A stretch of DNA of 64,000 nt from CAVORB01 sp963736235. Its GTDB lineage: Bacteria; Pseudomonadota; Gammaproteobacteria; Chromatiales; Chromatiaceae. The stretch lies in contig CAVTOR010000024.1 in the NCBI GenBank assembly GCA_963736235.1, forward strand, positions 62,001 to 126,000, given 5' to 3'. Below are positions 10,715-18,928 of this stretch, piece after piece. Position 1 is the stretch's first letter; every line of letters begins with the position of its first letter. Position numbers and translations under genes: made by a program. Below the pieces are notes generated by a model that did not search any database, was not told where the DNA came from, and saw only the letters and a program-made list of their open reading frames with translations.

Positions 10715-11959
10715 GCTTAGAGCACCGGCAAGCCGCATTCCTCGTGTATCTCGGCGAGCTGCTGAAGAAGGCGGGCGAGCTGGGTTTTTTGGTCACTGGC
10801 GGTGAGCTTTACAGAACCACGGGACAGCAGGCCCTATACGTGCTGACCGGGCGCAGCAGCACCATGAAGAGCCAGCACCTCAAGCGCATGGCCATCGACC
10901 TGAATTTTTACCGCGAGCAGCCTGATGGCTCCCTTGAACTCGTCTACAGCGCCGATGCCTTGCGGCCCCTGGGCGAGTTCTGGGAGAGCCTGGACAGCGC
11001 CAATCGCTGGGGGGAACTGGGGGAGCTTCAAGGATATCCCGCATTTCGAGCGACTCGACGCTCCGGTCGCCCCGGCGCCGATGTCCGCGTCCGCCGGGAC
11101 CAAGCCCTCCGCGGTCCCTGCCGCCGCGACAGCCCCGGAGATTCCCGGCGACCGCGGCATCGGCGCCATCGGCGCAGCTGTCGGGCCCAAGTGCATCAAT
11201 CGCCGGGATGATACGGAGACCATCCAACGGTTGCTGAACTTCAGCGCCGAGCAGGGGCGAGTGAAGCTCGAGGCGCCCCTGAAGCCGGATGGCATCTATG
11301 GCACCAAGACCGCCAATGCGATTCTGGCCTTTCAGAGCCAGGTCCTGAATCAGGACGAGCCGGACGGGGAGGTCGGCCCGCGCAGCCTCACGTTGCGCGC
11401 CTTGTGCGCGCCCCTTCCCGAACGCTGCGATGCCACGCTCCTCTCCCTGATTTATCTGCGGGCAGCGGACGACGCCATCGCGGAGCTCGCCCCGGGCATC
11501 CGCGAGACCATGGCCAAGCGCGCCATCGATACCCCCTTGCGCCAGGTCCACTTCATTGCCCAGGTCGGCCACGAGAGCGGCGAGCTGCGATTTCGCGAAG
11601 AAATCGCCAGCGGAGCGGCTTACGAGGGGCGTCGCGACCTCGGCAACACGCGAAGAGGCGACGGCACGCGATTCAAGGGTCGCGGGCTGATTCAGCTCAC
11701 CGGACGCGCCAACTACACGGATTACGCGAGGGGCGTCGACCGGGAGCAGGAGATCCTCCAAAATCCCGAGATCGTCGCGATCGACCCCGGCCTATGTGTG
11801 GACGTGGCGGGCTGGTACTGGGAAAAGCGCAAGATCAATGCGCTGGCGGACCGGGACGACCTGATTGCGGTCACGAAGCGCATCAACGGCGGAACCAATG
11901 GACTCGATGACCGCCGGAGATTGCTGGTGCGCGCTAAGGCCTTGTACGGCCTCGCCTGA
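10711..11959 (+). CDS. Multidomain endolysin: M15 peptidase + peptidoglycan-binding + GH19, one frame break
   Basis: Three domains are visible. An M15 (VanY/L-alanyl-D-Glu peptidase type) domain covers residues about 1-115, with zinc ligands in QHLKRMAID (H, D) and in PHFE. A peptidoglycan-binding helical domain at about 165-230 contains DGIYGTKTANAILAFQ. A C-terminal GH19 chitinase/lysozyme domain has GHESGELRFREE, supplying the two acidic catalytic residues, and GRGLIQLTGRANY. An extra G in the six-G run at 11010-11015 breaks the frame inside the M15 domain. Restored length is about 415 residues. There is no signal peptide, so export would depend on the upstream holin-like protein. Confidence 0.82.
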
Positions 11960-12047
11960 GAACCGGCGGGAATAGTCACGCTTGGATGGGGGACGCCGCG
12001 CGTCCCGTCGGCAACGGGATTTGGCGTATACCAGACCCGCCACTCGA

Positions 12048-12455
12048 TCAGTAGGTCAGCATTTTCGGCAGCTCCTTCGCCTGTCGCACCCAGTCCTCAA
12101 CCGCCGCAGCGGTGGGTGGCCGCTCGGTGAGCTTCTTCTGTTCGTTGGTTTCCAGGATCTTGGCGTGCAGATTGTCGGGGCGGCGGGTGGCCAGCTCCTT
12201 GACCGTGTCCACGCCGGCCTTTTCGAGCAGATCGGAGTACACGCCTGAGACGCCTTTCACCCGGGCTAGATCGGCTCGGTTGCAGAGCTCCAGCACCACT
12301 CGGGCGTCGCAACCACAGTGGGCGGCCAACTCCTTGCGCTGAGCCGGGGACCCGCCGGCGGCGAGCAGCTTATCGTTGTCCGTGATGACTTTCTCCTTCA
12401 ACTTGGCCACGATGGCGTCGGTAGCCCCCTTCAGGTCCTTCAATGCAGTGGTCAT
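12048..12455 (-). CDS. DUF4332 (helix-hairpin-helix-like) protein
   Basis: The protein has 135 residues and no signal peptide. The centre (residues about 50-115) reads ARVKGVSGVYSDLLEKAGV, then TVKELATRRPDNLHAKI. This is the helix-hairpin-helix-like pattern of the DUF4332 family, and the end VEDWVRQAKELPK is also typical. The ATG at 12455 follows AGGAGATCC. A longer frame upstream lacks a ribosome site and resembles nothing. The function is unknown. Related small proteins are often called damage- or nucleic-acid-binding only by analogy. Gene is monocistronic and divergent from the TPR gene to its right. Confidence 0.72.
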   Translation of the reverse strand: MTTALKDLKGATDAIVAKLKEKVITDNDKLLAAGGSPAQRKELAAHCGCDARVVLELCNRADLARVKGVSGVYSDLLEKAGVDTVKELATRRPDNLHAKILETNEQKKLTERPPTAAAVEDWVRQAKELPKMLTY

Positions 12456-12716
12456 GGATGGATCTCCTCTGATGCGCCGGTTTGGGTGGTTTTGTCGTCG
12501 TGAGCGGGTTTCCGATTCCTCGTGATCGGACCCGAGCTCCATGGATGGTATGCGATTTCCACGAGCCAAGGGAGATGTCGGGTGTGCTCCGCTGCAAATG
12601 CCGATGCTGGTGGAATGCGCCTCCGCGGCTTTTTGACAAGCCCCGCCTTCGCTTCTAGCATCCGGGCCAGTCGCGTTGCGATTGATTATTGTCTATTCGA
12701 AAGCGAGCCAGAACCT

Positions 12717-13298
12717 ATGCCGAAGATTTCCCCCCTTCATTGGGTCATTCTTGTCGTGTTCCTCGCCTTCTACGGCTTCGCCGTGTTTGCCTTCACCCGC
12801 GACTACTATGTGCGGAACCCGCCGCGCGCCGCTGTGCCATCCGCGCAGGCACCCCACGATATGCCGCGGACGCCTACCTGGATCCAACGTCAGATGCAGG
12901 ACGGCGCCGACGCGGCCCCGATCGTGCCGACCGGAGACAATACGGTGCGGCTCAATCAGCAAGGGGACCAGTTGTTCGCTCAAAAGCGTTACGCGGACGC
13001 GATTCCATTCTATGAAAGGGTGCTGGAGCTCGATCCCGGCGATCTCGACGCCCACAATGATCTCGGCCTGGCGCTGCATTACACGGGTCAGTCACCCCAG
13101 GCATTGGAGATCTTGAAAGCGGGCGCGGAGAAGGGGCCGGAGTTCCAACGCATCTGGCTGACCTTGGGCTACGTGTACGCGAACTCCGGGGACGCGACTG
13201 GTGCGAGGTCGGCCCTGGAAAAGGCGCGCGCGCTGAATCCGGACAACGGTGTCGGGCAAGAGGCGGCCCGGCTGCTGGGGTTGTTGGAGGAAGAGTAA
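12717..13298 (+). CDS. Membrane-anchored TPR protein
   Basis: The protein has 193 residues. One N-terminal membrane helix (residues 8-27) with few positive charges before it suggests an inner-membrane anchor with the rest in the periplasm. Three TPR units follow (about residues 78-190), for example FAQKRYADAIPFYERVLELDPGD and GLALHYTGQSPQALEIL. TPRs bind other proteins; no partner can be named. The stop is 36 bases from the end of the convergent methyltransferase gene. The 260 bases upstream form a divergent promoter region with no clear motif that I can defend. Confidence 0.7.
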   Translation: MPKISPLHWVILVVFLAFYGFAVFAFTRDYYVRNPPRAAVPSAQAPHDMPRTPTWIQRQMQDGADAAPIVPTGDNTVRLNQQGDQLFAQKRYADAIPFYERVLELDPGDLDAHNDLGLALHYTGQSPQALEILKAGAEKGPEFQRIWLTLGYVYANSGDATGARSALEKARALNPDNGVGQEAARLLGLLEEE

Positions 13299-13333
13299 GG
13301 CGATTCCCCAAGTCCGCGTTTCACCGCGGCGAG

Positions 13334-13930
13334 CTACCCGTCGCCGCGCTTGGCCAAGGCGACCGTGTAATGAGCCCCTTGCTTTAGCTTGTCGTAATTG
13401 CCAAAGACCTCCGCCAGATTGCGCTTCATGAACTGCCGCAACCCGTTGATGGTCACGACGTAGAGGCGCCCGCCCGGGCGCAGGCGGGCGTGAGCGTCGT
13501 GGAGGTAGAGCGAGAGCATCTCCTTGCCCACCTTGGCCGGGATGTTGCTTGCGATGAGGTCGAAGCGCAGGGCGGGATCGATTTGGTCGAGGCCGTTACT
13601 GAGCAGCGCCGTGGCGTTCGTGATCCCGTTGCGCTGCGCATTGCGTCTGCTGAACTCCACGGCCACGAAGTCCTTGTCCACCATCAGGGTTCGGCCTCGG
13701 GGCGCCAAGGCGGCGAGAGTCAGGCCGACGGGCCCGTAGCCGCAGCCCAGGTCGAGACAGTCGTCTTCGGGTCCCACGGCGACGAGTTGTAGCAGCAGCC
13801 GCGTGCCCTCGTCGATCTCCCGCGGCGAGAACAGGCCCCAGGTGCTGTGGAACTGGAAGGTGCGCCCGCGCAACTCCGCGGAGAAGACAATGTCCGCGCG
13901 TAGCTGGTCGAGTTGTTGTCTGGTCAGCAT
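13334..13930 (-). CDS. Class I SAM-dependent methyltransferase (MTS/RsmC-like)
   Basis: The protein has 198 residues. The SAM-binding motif DLGCGYGPVGLTLA is at about residues 58-71, with the acidic ribose-binding position in LMVDKDFVAVE. SNIPAKVG stands at the motif IV position, where RsmC-type N-methyltransferases have NPPF. The size matches stand-alone MTS-domain proteins related to the C-terminal half of RsmC, which methylates 16S rRNA guanine. The true substrate is unknown. I started at the ATG at 13930 (MLTRQQLDQL); an upstream in-frame start adds 11 unconserved residues. Confidence 0.72.
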   Translation of the reverse strand: MLTRQQLDQLRADIVFSAELRGRTFQFHSTWGLFSPREIDEGTRLLLQLVAVGPEDDCLDLGCGYGPVGLTLAALAPRGRTLMVDKDFVAVEFSRRNAQRNGITNATALLSNGLDQIDPALRFDLIASNIPAKVGKEMLSLYLHDAHARLRPGGRLYVVTINGLRQFMKRNLAEVFGNYDKLKQGAHYTVALAKRGDG

Positions 13931-14104
13931 CGATCGTGAACCTCGAAGGCGCCAATGACACAAAGAACCATCGGTGACGGAGATGGCGCGTCTCGTACGG
14001 GGCGGCGCCTCATCGCGCTGGACTAAGCTTCTTCAACATGACGGCGTTCGGGTCGCGCGTCCGCGCGGATCACGATTCTCGTCGATTACGGGCGGATCGA
14101 GAGC

Positions 14105-15283
14105 ATGGCGGATTTGGCAGGCAAGCTCAACATAGAGTTGACGCGCTCTGGCCCTGGGCTGGACGTGCGCTTGCGGTCCTCTCGCCCCGTTGCGGCGAGC
14201 CGGGTGTTCGTGGGCAAGGGGTTGGCAGAGACCGCGACCGGCCTGCCGGCCCTCTTCAGCATCTGCGCCATCGCGCAGGCCTGTGCCTGCAGCGCGGCTT
14301 GCGCGGCGGCGATGGCCGTTTCCGAGCGACCGCAGATCTTGCGTCTGCGCTCGTCGCTGGTCGATGCCGAGACAGTGAGGGAGCACCTTTGGCGCATGCT
14401 CCTGGACTGGCCGGGGTTCATCGGCGAGCCCCCGGACGCCCCGGCGATGGCGCGGGCGATGGGTGCCTTCAACCGTCTGCGTGGGGCGCTTGGGCAGAAC
14501 GCGGGCCTCTTCCGCCCCGGTGTCGCCGGCATCGAGCCGGACCTGGTGGCCGCCCGGGAGGGACTCAACGAGTTGGTCGAGGTCACTGCTAGGGCGATCC
14601 TGGGAGCCATGCCCGACGACTGGCTGGCGCAAAACGAAACCGCCGACGACCTGATCGCCTGGTCGTGCAGCGGGGGCACACCTGCCGCCCGTTTGCTTCA
14701 CGAACTCATGGCAAGGGGTTGGTCCGCCCTCGGTAGCAGCCGCATCCGGCCCCTGCCGGCGATCCCGTTTGCCGATCTCGAAACGCTGCTTGGCGGCGAC
14801 CTCGCCGATGACTTCGTGGCCCAGCCGGCGTGGCAGGACGCTCCGGCGGAGACATCCCCCTATTCTCGAAACCGGGGAGATGCGGCCATCACCGGCCTGT
14901 CCGCAAGGTTCGGCAACGGCCTGCTGCCGCGCTTTGCGGCGCAGTTGGTGGAAGTCGCCGCCCTGCAGCAACGGCTGCGAGCCTCCCTCGACGCCGCAGA
15001 GGGAGCGGCGCCGTTCTCTGCCGCGTCCACCGGCAGAGGGGTTGGCATCGCCCAGGTCCAGGCGGCCCGCGGTCTGTTGATTCACCGTGTAGAGAGCGAT
15101 GGTGAGCGGGTCCGTGACTATCGCATCCTTGCGCCTACCGAGTGGAATTTCCATCCCCGAGGGGTCGTGGCGCGGGGCCTGGCGGCGCTTGAGCCGTCGG
15201 CCGACACGACCCTTCGTCGCCAGGCCGGCCTGCTGGTGACTGCGGTTGACCCCTGTGTCGACTATGATGTGACCATTCTCTGA
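14105..15283 (+). CDS. hupK: HupK-like hydrogenase assembly protein (degenerate [NiFe] large-subunit homologue)
   Basis: The protein has 392 residues and resembles the [NiFe]-hydrogenase large subunit without its full metal site. The N-terminal ligand motif is SICAIAQ, where catalytic subunits have CxxC. The C-terminal motif is DPCVDYDV instead of DPCxxC, so one Cys is left in each. The segment GLLIHRVESDGERVRDYRI...PTEWNFHPRG matches the large-subunit fold near its C-terminus. HupK proteins are thought to act as scaffolds in building the NiFe(CN)2CO centre. The immediate neighbours hypC, hypD and hypE (35 bases downstream) support this. The gene is intact, with its own upstream region of 174 bases. 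Confidence 0.75.
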   Translation: MADLAGKLNIELTRSGPGLDVRLRSSRPVAASRVFVGKGLAETATGLPALFSICAIAQACACSAACAAAMAVSERPQILRLRSSLVDAETVREHLWRMLLDWPGFIGEPPDAPAMARAMGAFNRLRGALGQNAGLFRPGVAGIEPDLVAAREGLNELVEVTARAILGAMPDDWLAQNETADDLIAWSCSGGTPAARLLHELMARGWSALGSSRIRPLPAIPFADLETLLGGDLADDFVAQPAWQDAPAETSPYSRNRGDAAITGLSARFGNGLLPRFAAQLVEVAALQQRLRASLDAAEGAAPFSAASTGRGVGIAQVQAARGLLIHRVESDGERVRDYRILAPTEWNFHPRGVVARGLAALEPSADTTLRRQAGLLVTAVDPCVDYDVTIL

Positions 15284-15317
15284 TTTACCCGCCGGGAGGC
15301 GAAACGAGGCAAACGCG

Positions 15318-15566
15318 ATGTGTCTTGCGATTCCCGCTCAGGTAACCGCCATCGACGCGGTGGCAGATACGGCCACGGTCGCCCTCGGGGCGGTGAGTAA
15401 GCAGATATCCCTGGCGCTGGTGGACGACGTCGGCGTAGGCGACTTCGTGTTGGTGCACGTCGGCTACGCGCTGAACAAGCTGAGCTCCGACGAGGCGGAG
15501 CGCACCTTGCAGCTCATCGGCGAGACCGCGGCTGTGGAGGAGCTCAAGCCGGAGGGTGCCGCGTGA
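15318..15566 (+). CDS. hypC: Hydrogenase maturation chaperone HypC
   Basis: The protein has 82 residues, the HypC size. It begins MCLAIPAQV, in which Cys2 is the residue that binds the Fe(CN)2CO intermediate together with HypD. The middle GDFVLVHVGYALNKLS is the second conserved block. It delivers iron between HypD and the hydrogenase large-subunit precursor. A ribosome site GGGAGGCGAAACGAGG lies upstream. The stop overlaps the hypD GTG start (GTGA, 15563-15566), indicating translational coupling. Confidence 0.95.
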   Translation: MCLAIPAQVTAIDAVADTATVALGAVSKQISLALVDDVGVGDFVLVHVGYALNKLSSDEAERTLQLIGETAAVEELKPEGAA

Positions 15567-16702
15567 AATACGTCGACGAGTTCCGCGACCAGGGCCTTGC
15601 TCGGCGTTTGGCCGGCGCCATCGCCACCGAGGCGGATCCTGGCCGGCGGTACCGGCTCATGGAGTTCTGCGGCGGCCACACCCACGCCATCTTCCGCTAT
15701 GGCGTGCAGGACCTGATGCCCGCCAACGTCGGCTTCGTCCACGGCCCCGGCTGCCCGGTCTGCGTTCTGCCCACCGCCCGTATCGATCAGGCCATCGCCC
15801 TGGCTGAGCGCCACGAAGTCACCCTCTGTACCTACGCGGACCTGATGCGGGTCCCCGGCAGTGACCGCCGCAGTCTGCTGAAAGCCAAGGCCGCGGGCGC
15901 GGACATCCGCATGCTCTACTCGACCCAGGACGCGCTCGCGATCGCCCGCGCGGACCCCAGTCGGCAGGTAGTCTTCTTCGCCATCGGTTTCGAGACGACT
16001 ACCCCGCCCACTGCGGTGGCCATGAAGCAGGCGCGAGCAGAGCGGCTGGTCAATTTCTCGGTCTTCTGCAATCACGTGCTCACGCCGCCCGCGCTGCGCA
16101 CCATCCTCGCCAGCGCCGAGCCGGATGCCGTCTCCATCGACGGCATCCTGGGCCCGTCGCACGTGAGCACCGTCATCGGCAGCCGGCCCTACGAGTTTGT
16201 GCCGGTTGAGTTCTCCAAGCCGGTCGTGATCGCCGGTTTCGAACCCCTGGACGTGATGCAGTCGGCGCTGATGCTGATCCGCCAGATCAACGACGGGCGG
16301 GCGGAGGTCGGCAACCAGTACACCCGCGCCGTCACCCCGGAAGGCAACCGCAAGGCCCAGGCGCTGATGGCCGAGGTCTTCACCCTGCGCGACAGCTTCG
16401 AGTGGCGCGGCCTAGGCCATCTTTCCCTCAGCGCCTTGCGTATTGCCGAGGAGTTCGCGGATCTCGACGCGGAGTTGCGTTTTCCCGTTGCGCAGGGTGA
16501 GAGCAAGGAGGTCAAGGGTTGCGAGTGCCCGGCCATCCTGCGTGGCGTCAAGACCCCGACCGACTGCAAGCTCTTCGGCACCGTCTGCACCCCCGAGAAC
16601 CCCATGGGTTCCTGCATGGTCTCCTCCGAGGGCGCGTGCGCTGCGTACTGGAGCTACGGGCGTTTCCGCGACGCGGGCGCCACACCCGGACGGGCTGCCT
16701 GA
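15563..16702 (+). CDS. hypD: Hydrogenase maturation Fe-S protein HypD
   Basis: The protein has 379 residues with a GTG start overlapping the hypC stop. It shows all the HypD cysteine blocks: MEFCGGHTHAIF, GPGCPVCVLP, KGCECPAILRG, and the C-terminal cluster CKLFGTVCTPENPMGSC with SSEGACAAYW. HypD carries a 4Fe-4S cluster and is the platform on which CN and CO are attached to iron. hypE starts 2 bases after it, so hupK-hypC-hypD-hypE is one operon. No frame break is seen. Confidence 0.96.
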   Translation: MKYVDEFRDQGLARRLAGAIATEADPGRRYRLMEFCGGHTHAIFRYGVQDLMPANVGFVHGPGCPVCVLPTARIDQAIALAERHEVTLCTYADLMRVPGSDRRSLLKAKAAGADIRMLYSTQDALAIARADPSRQVVFFAIGFETTTPPTAVAMKQARAERLVNFSVFCNHVLTPPALRTILASAEPDAVSIDGILGPSHVSTVIGSRPYEFVPVEFSKPVVIAGFEPLDVMQSALMLIRQINDGRAEVGNQYTRAVTPEGNRKAQALMAEVFTLRDSFEWRGLGHLSLSALRIAEEFADLDAELRFPVAQGESKEVKGCECPAILRGVKTPTDCKLFGTVCTPENPMGSCMVSSEGACAAYWSYGRFRDAGATPGRAA

Positions 16703-16704
16703 GC

Positions 16705-17751
16705 ATGGGTACGGATCGGCGCTTCCCGCTGCGCCTGGACCTCAAGCACGGGACCGTGGACATGACCCACGGCAGCGGTGGCCGGGCCATGGCCCAGCTC
16801 ATCGATGAGCTGTTCAGACGGCATCTGGACAACGACCTGCTGCGCCAGGGCAACGACCAGGCCCGGTTCGATTCCCCGCCGGGACGCATGGTGATGAGCA
16901 CCGACGGGCACGTGATCTCCCCTCTTTTTTTTCCGGGCGGCGATATCGGCTGTCTGGCGGTCCACGGGACCGTCAACGATGTGGCCATGGGCGGGGCCAG
17001 ACCGCTGTATCTCGCCGCGGGCTTCATTCTCGAGGAAGGCTTCCCCTTGGCCGATCTCGCCCGGCTGGTGGAGAGCATGGCGCGTGCCGCCAACGAGGCC
17101 GGCGTACCGGTGGTAACGGGGGACACCAAGGTGGTGGAGCGCGGGAAGGCGGACGGCGTCTTCATCACCACGACGGGGGTGGGCGTGGTGCCCGAGGGCG
17201 TCGAGATCTCCGGTGATCGGGCCAGACCCGGCGATGTCATCCTGGTCAACGGCACCATGGGCGACCATGGGGTCGCCGTCATGTCGAAGCGCGAGAATCT
17301 CGGTTTCGAGACGAGCATTCAGTCCGACACCGCAGCCCTCCATGGGCTGGTCGCCGCCATGATCGAGGCGGCTCCGGACATCCACTGCCTGCGGGACCCG
17401 ACGCGTGGCGGGCTTGCCACGACGCTGAATGAGCTCGCCCACCAGTCGGGGGTCGGCATGCGGATTCGGGAGAACGCGATTCCCGTCCGGCCGGAGGTCG
17501 CCGCCGCTTGCGAGCTCCTCGGCCTCGACCCGCTTTACGTGGCCAACGAGGGCAAGCTCATCGCCATCTGTCCGGCCGAGCGGGCGGATGCGCTGCTCGC
17601 AGCCATGCGCGCCCACCCCCGCGGCGCCGCCGCGGCGGTCATCGGTGAGGTGGTAGAGGACCCGCATCACTTCGTGCAGATGGAGACCGCCTTCGGCGGC
17701 CAGCGCATCGTCGACTGGCTGGCGGGGGAGCAGCTGCCAAGGATCTGCTAG
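16705..17751 (+). CDS. hypE: Hydrogenase maturation dehydratase HypE
   Basis: The protein has 348 residues of the PurM/AIR synthase-like fold. DMTHGSGGRAMAQLIDELF and GNDQARFD are near the N-terminus, followed by MVMSTDGHVI. The protein ends in PRIC, the C-terminal Cys that HypF carbamoylates and HypE dehydrates to the thiocyanate cyanide donor. I chose the ATG at 16705 because longer upstream frames overlap hypD out of frame. hypF, hypA, hypB and the hydrogenase itself are not in the window. Confidence 0.96.
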   Translation: MGTDRRFPLRLDLKHGTVDMTHGSGGRAMAQLIDELFRRHLDNDLLRQGNDQARFDSPPGRMVMSTDGHVISPLFFPGGDIGCLAVHGTVNDVAMGGARPLYLAAGFILEEGFPLADLARLVESMARAANEAGVPVVTGDTKVVERGKADGVFITTTGVGVVPEGVEISGDRARPGDVILVNGTMGDHGVAVMSKRENLGFETSIQSDTAALHGLVAAMIEAAPDIHCLRDPTRGGLATTLNELAHQSGVGMRIRENAIPVRPEVAAACELLGLDPLYVANEGKLIAICPAERADALLAAMRAHPRGAAAAVIGEVVEDPHHFVQMETAFGGQRIVDWLAGEQLPRIC

Positions 17752-17821
17752 GATTTGCGACCCGCTGGACGCGTGAGCCCCGAAACCCGTTATAACCGTC
17801 GCTGGTAGGAGATACATCAAG

Positions 17822-18850
17822 ATGAAGCGCCTGTGGTCCCTGCTCGTCCTTGTGTTGCTGCACGCTGCGCCAACCTCCCTAATCGCTCAGGAGGCGAGCC
17901 CAGAGTCTGGCGAGGTCACCGGCGCCAAGATGACCGTCCACCCGGACTGGTTCAAGGAAAGCTTCCTGGATATCGGGGAGGATGTGAGCGAGGCGGCTGA
18001 CGGGGGTAAGCACGTCATTCTGTTCATGGAGATGAACGGCTGTCCTTACTGCTTCAAGATGAACGAAGAGAACTTCAAGCTTGCCCCCTACAAGGATTTC
18101 ATCCAGGAGCACTTCGAGGTCATCGCGCTCAACGTCAAGGGTGATCGGGAGGTCGCGCTGAACGCGGAAACCTCCGCCACGGAAAAGGAGATCGCGGGCG
18201 CGCTCGGGGTCCGCTACACCCCGACCCTGATCTTTCTCAACCAAGAGAACCAGCCGGTGGCCAGGGTCAACGGCTACCGCAACGTCGAGGACTTCAAGTT
18301 GGTACTCGACTATGTGCAGGAGCGGGCATACGAGAACCAGACCCTTGCCGCGTACGTGGATGCCAGGAAAAAAACGGGTGTCTACGGCTTCCGCGAGCAT
18401 TCTCGGCTGCAGGGGCTCGCGGACCTGAGCACCGTTTCCGATCGGCCACTCGCGGTGCTGTTCGAGGACAGCGCATGCGTCGCTTGCGACGCACTGCACG
18501 ATGGCCATCTCAAAGACCCGGCGGTGGACGCGGCCCTCGAAAAGATGACATTCGTGCGTCTGGATGCCCTGTCCGAGGAACCGATCGTCGATCCCGCCGG
18601 CAACGAGACGACGCCAAAAGCATGGGCCGAGAAGCTCGGCGTCACCTATCGGCCGAGCATCGTCCTGTTCGACCGCGGCAAGGAGATTGCGCGCATCGAG
18701 AGCATGCTCTACCGGTACCACTTCACCGGCGTGCTGGAATACGTGGCCGGGCGCCACTACGAACAGTATCCCGAGAGCCCGTTCCGTTACATCGACGCCA
18801 AGACGGCTGAGCTGCTCAAGAGCGGGAAGGACGTCAGCATCTCGGATTGA
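17822..18850 (+). CDS. Exported double-thioredoxin-fold protein (SoxW-like)
   Basis: The protein has 342 residues with a clear signal peptide (residues 1-22, end SLIAQ). Two thioredoxin-like domains follow. The first has the active site CPYC at about 74-77, followed by YTPTLIFLN with the cis-Pro. The second has CVAC at about 219-222, with TYRPSIVLFDRG. This makes it a periplasmic thiol-disulfide protein with two redox centres. SoxW-type thioredoxins maintain periplasmic sulfur-oxidation proteins, so that role is possible but unproven. A strong GGTAGGAGA ribosome site precedes the ATG. It sits between hypE (70 bases) and purK. Confidence 0.78.
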   Translation: MKRLWSLLVLVLLHAAPTSLIAQEASPESGEVTGAKMTVHPDWFKESFLDIGEDVSEAADGGKHVILFMEMNGCPYCFKMNEENFKLAPYKDFIQEHFEVIALNVKGDREVALNAETSATEKEIAGALGVRYTPTLIFLNQENQPVARVNGYRNVEDFKLVLDYVQERAYENQTLAAYVDARKKTGVYGFREHSRLQGLADLSTVSDRPLAVLFEDSACVACDALHDGHLKDPAVDAALEKMTFVRLDALSEEPIVDPAGNETTPKAWAEKLGVTYRPSIVLFDRGKEIARIESMLYRYHFTGVLEYVAGRHYEQYPESPFRYIDAKTAELLKSGKDVSISD

Positions 18851-18928
18851 CGTTGGTCTCTGACCGCACGTTTGGAGCGAAGCTCCGTGGCCGAATATAA
18901 TCAAGGACTTTTCGACGCGCATCGCACC

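Noticed and set aside
11990..12006. GGGACGC / GCGTCCC hairpin after the endolysin
   Set aside because: The stem is 7 bp but no T run follows on either strand, so I do not call it a terminator.
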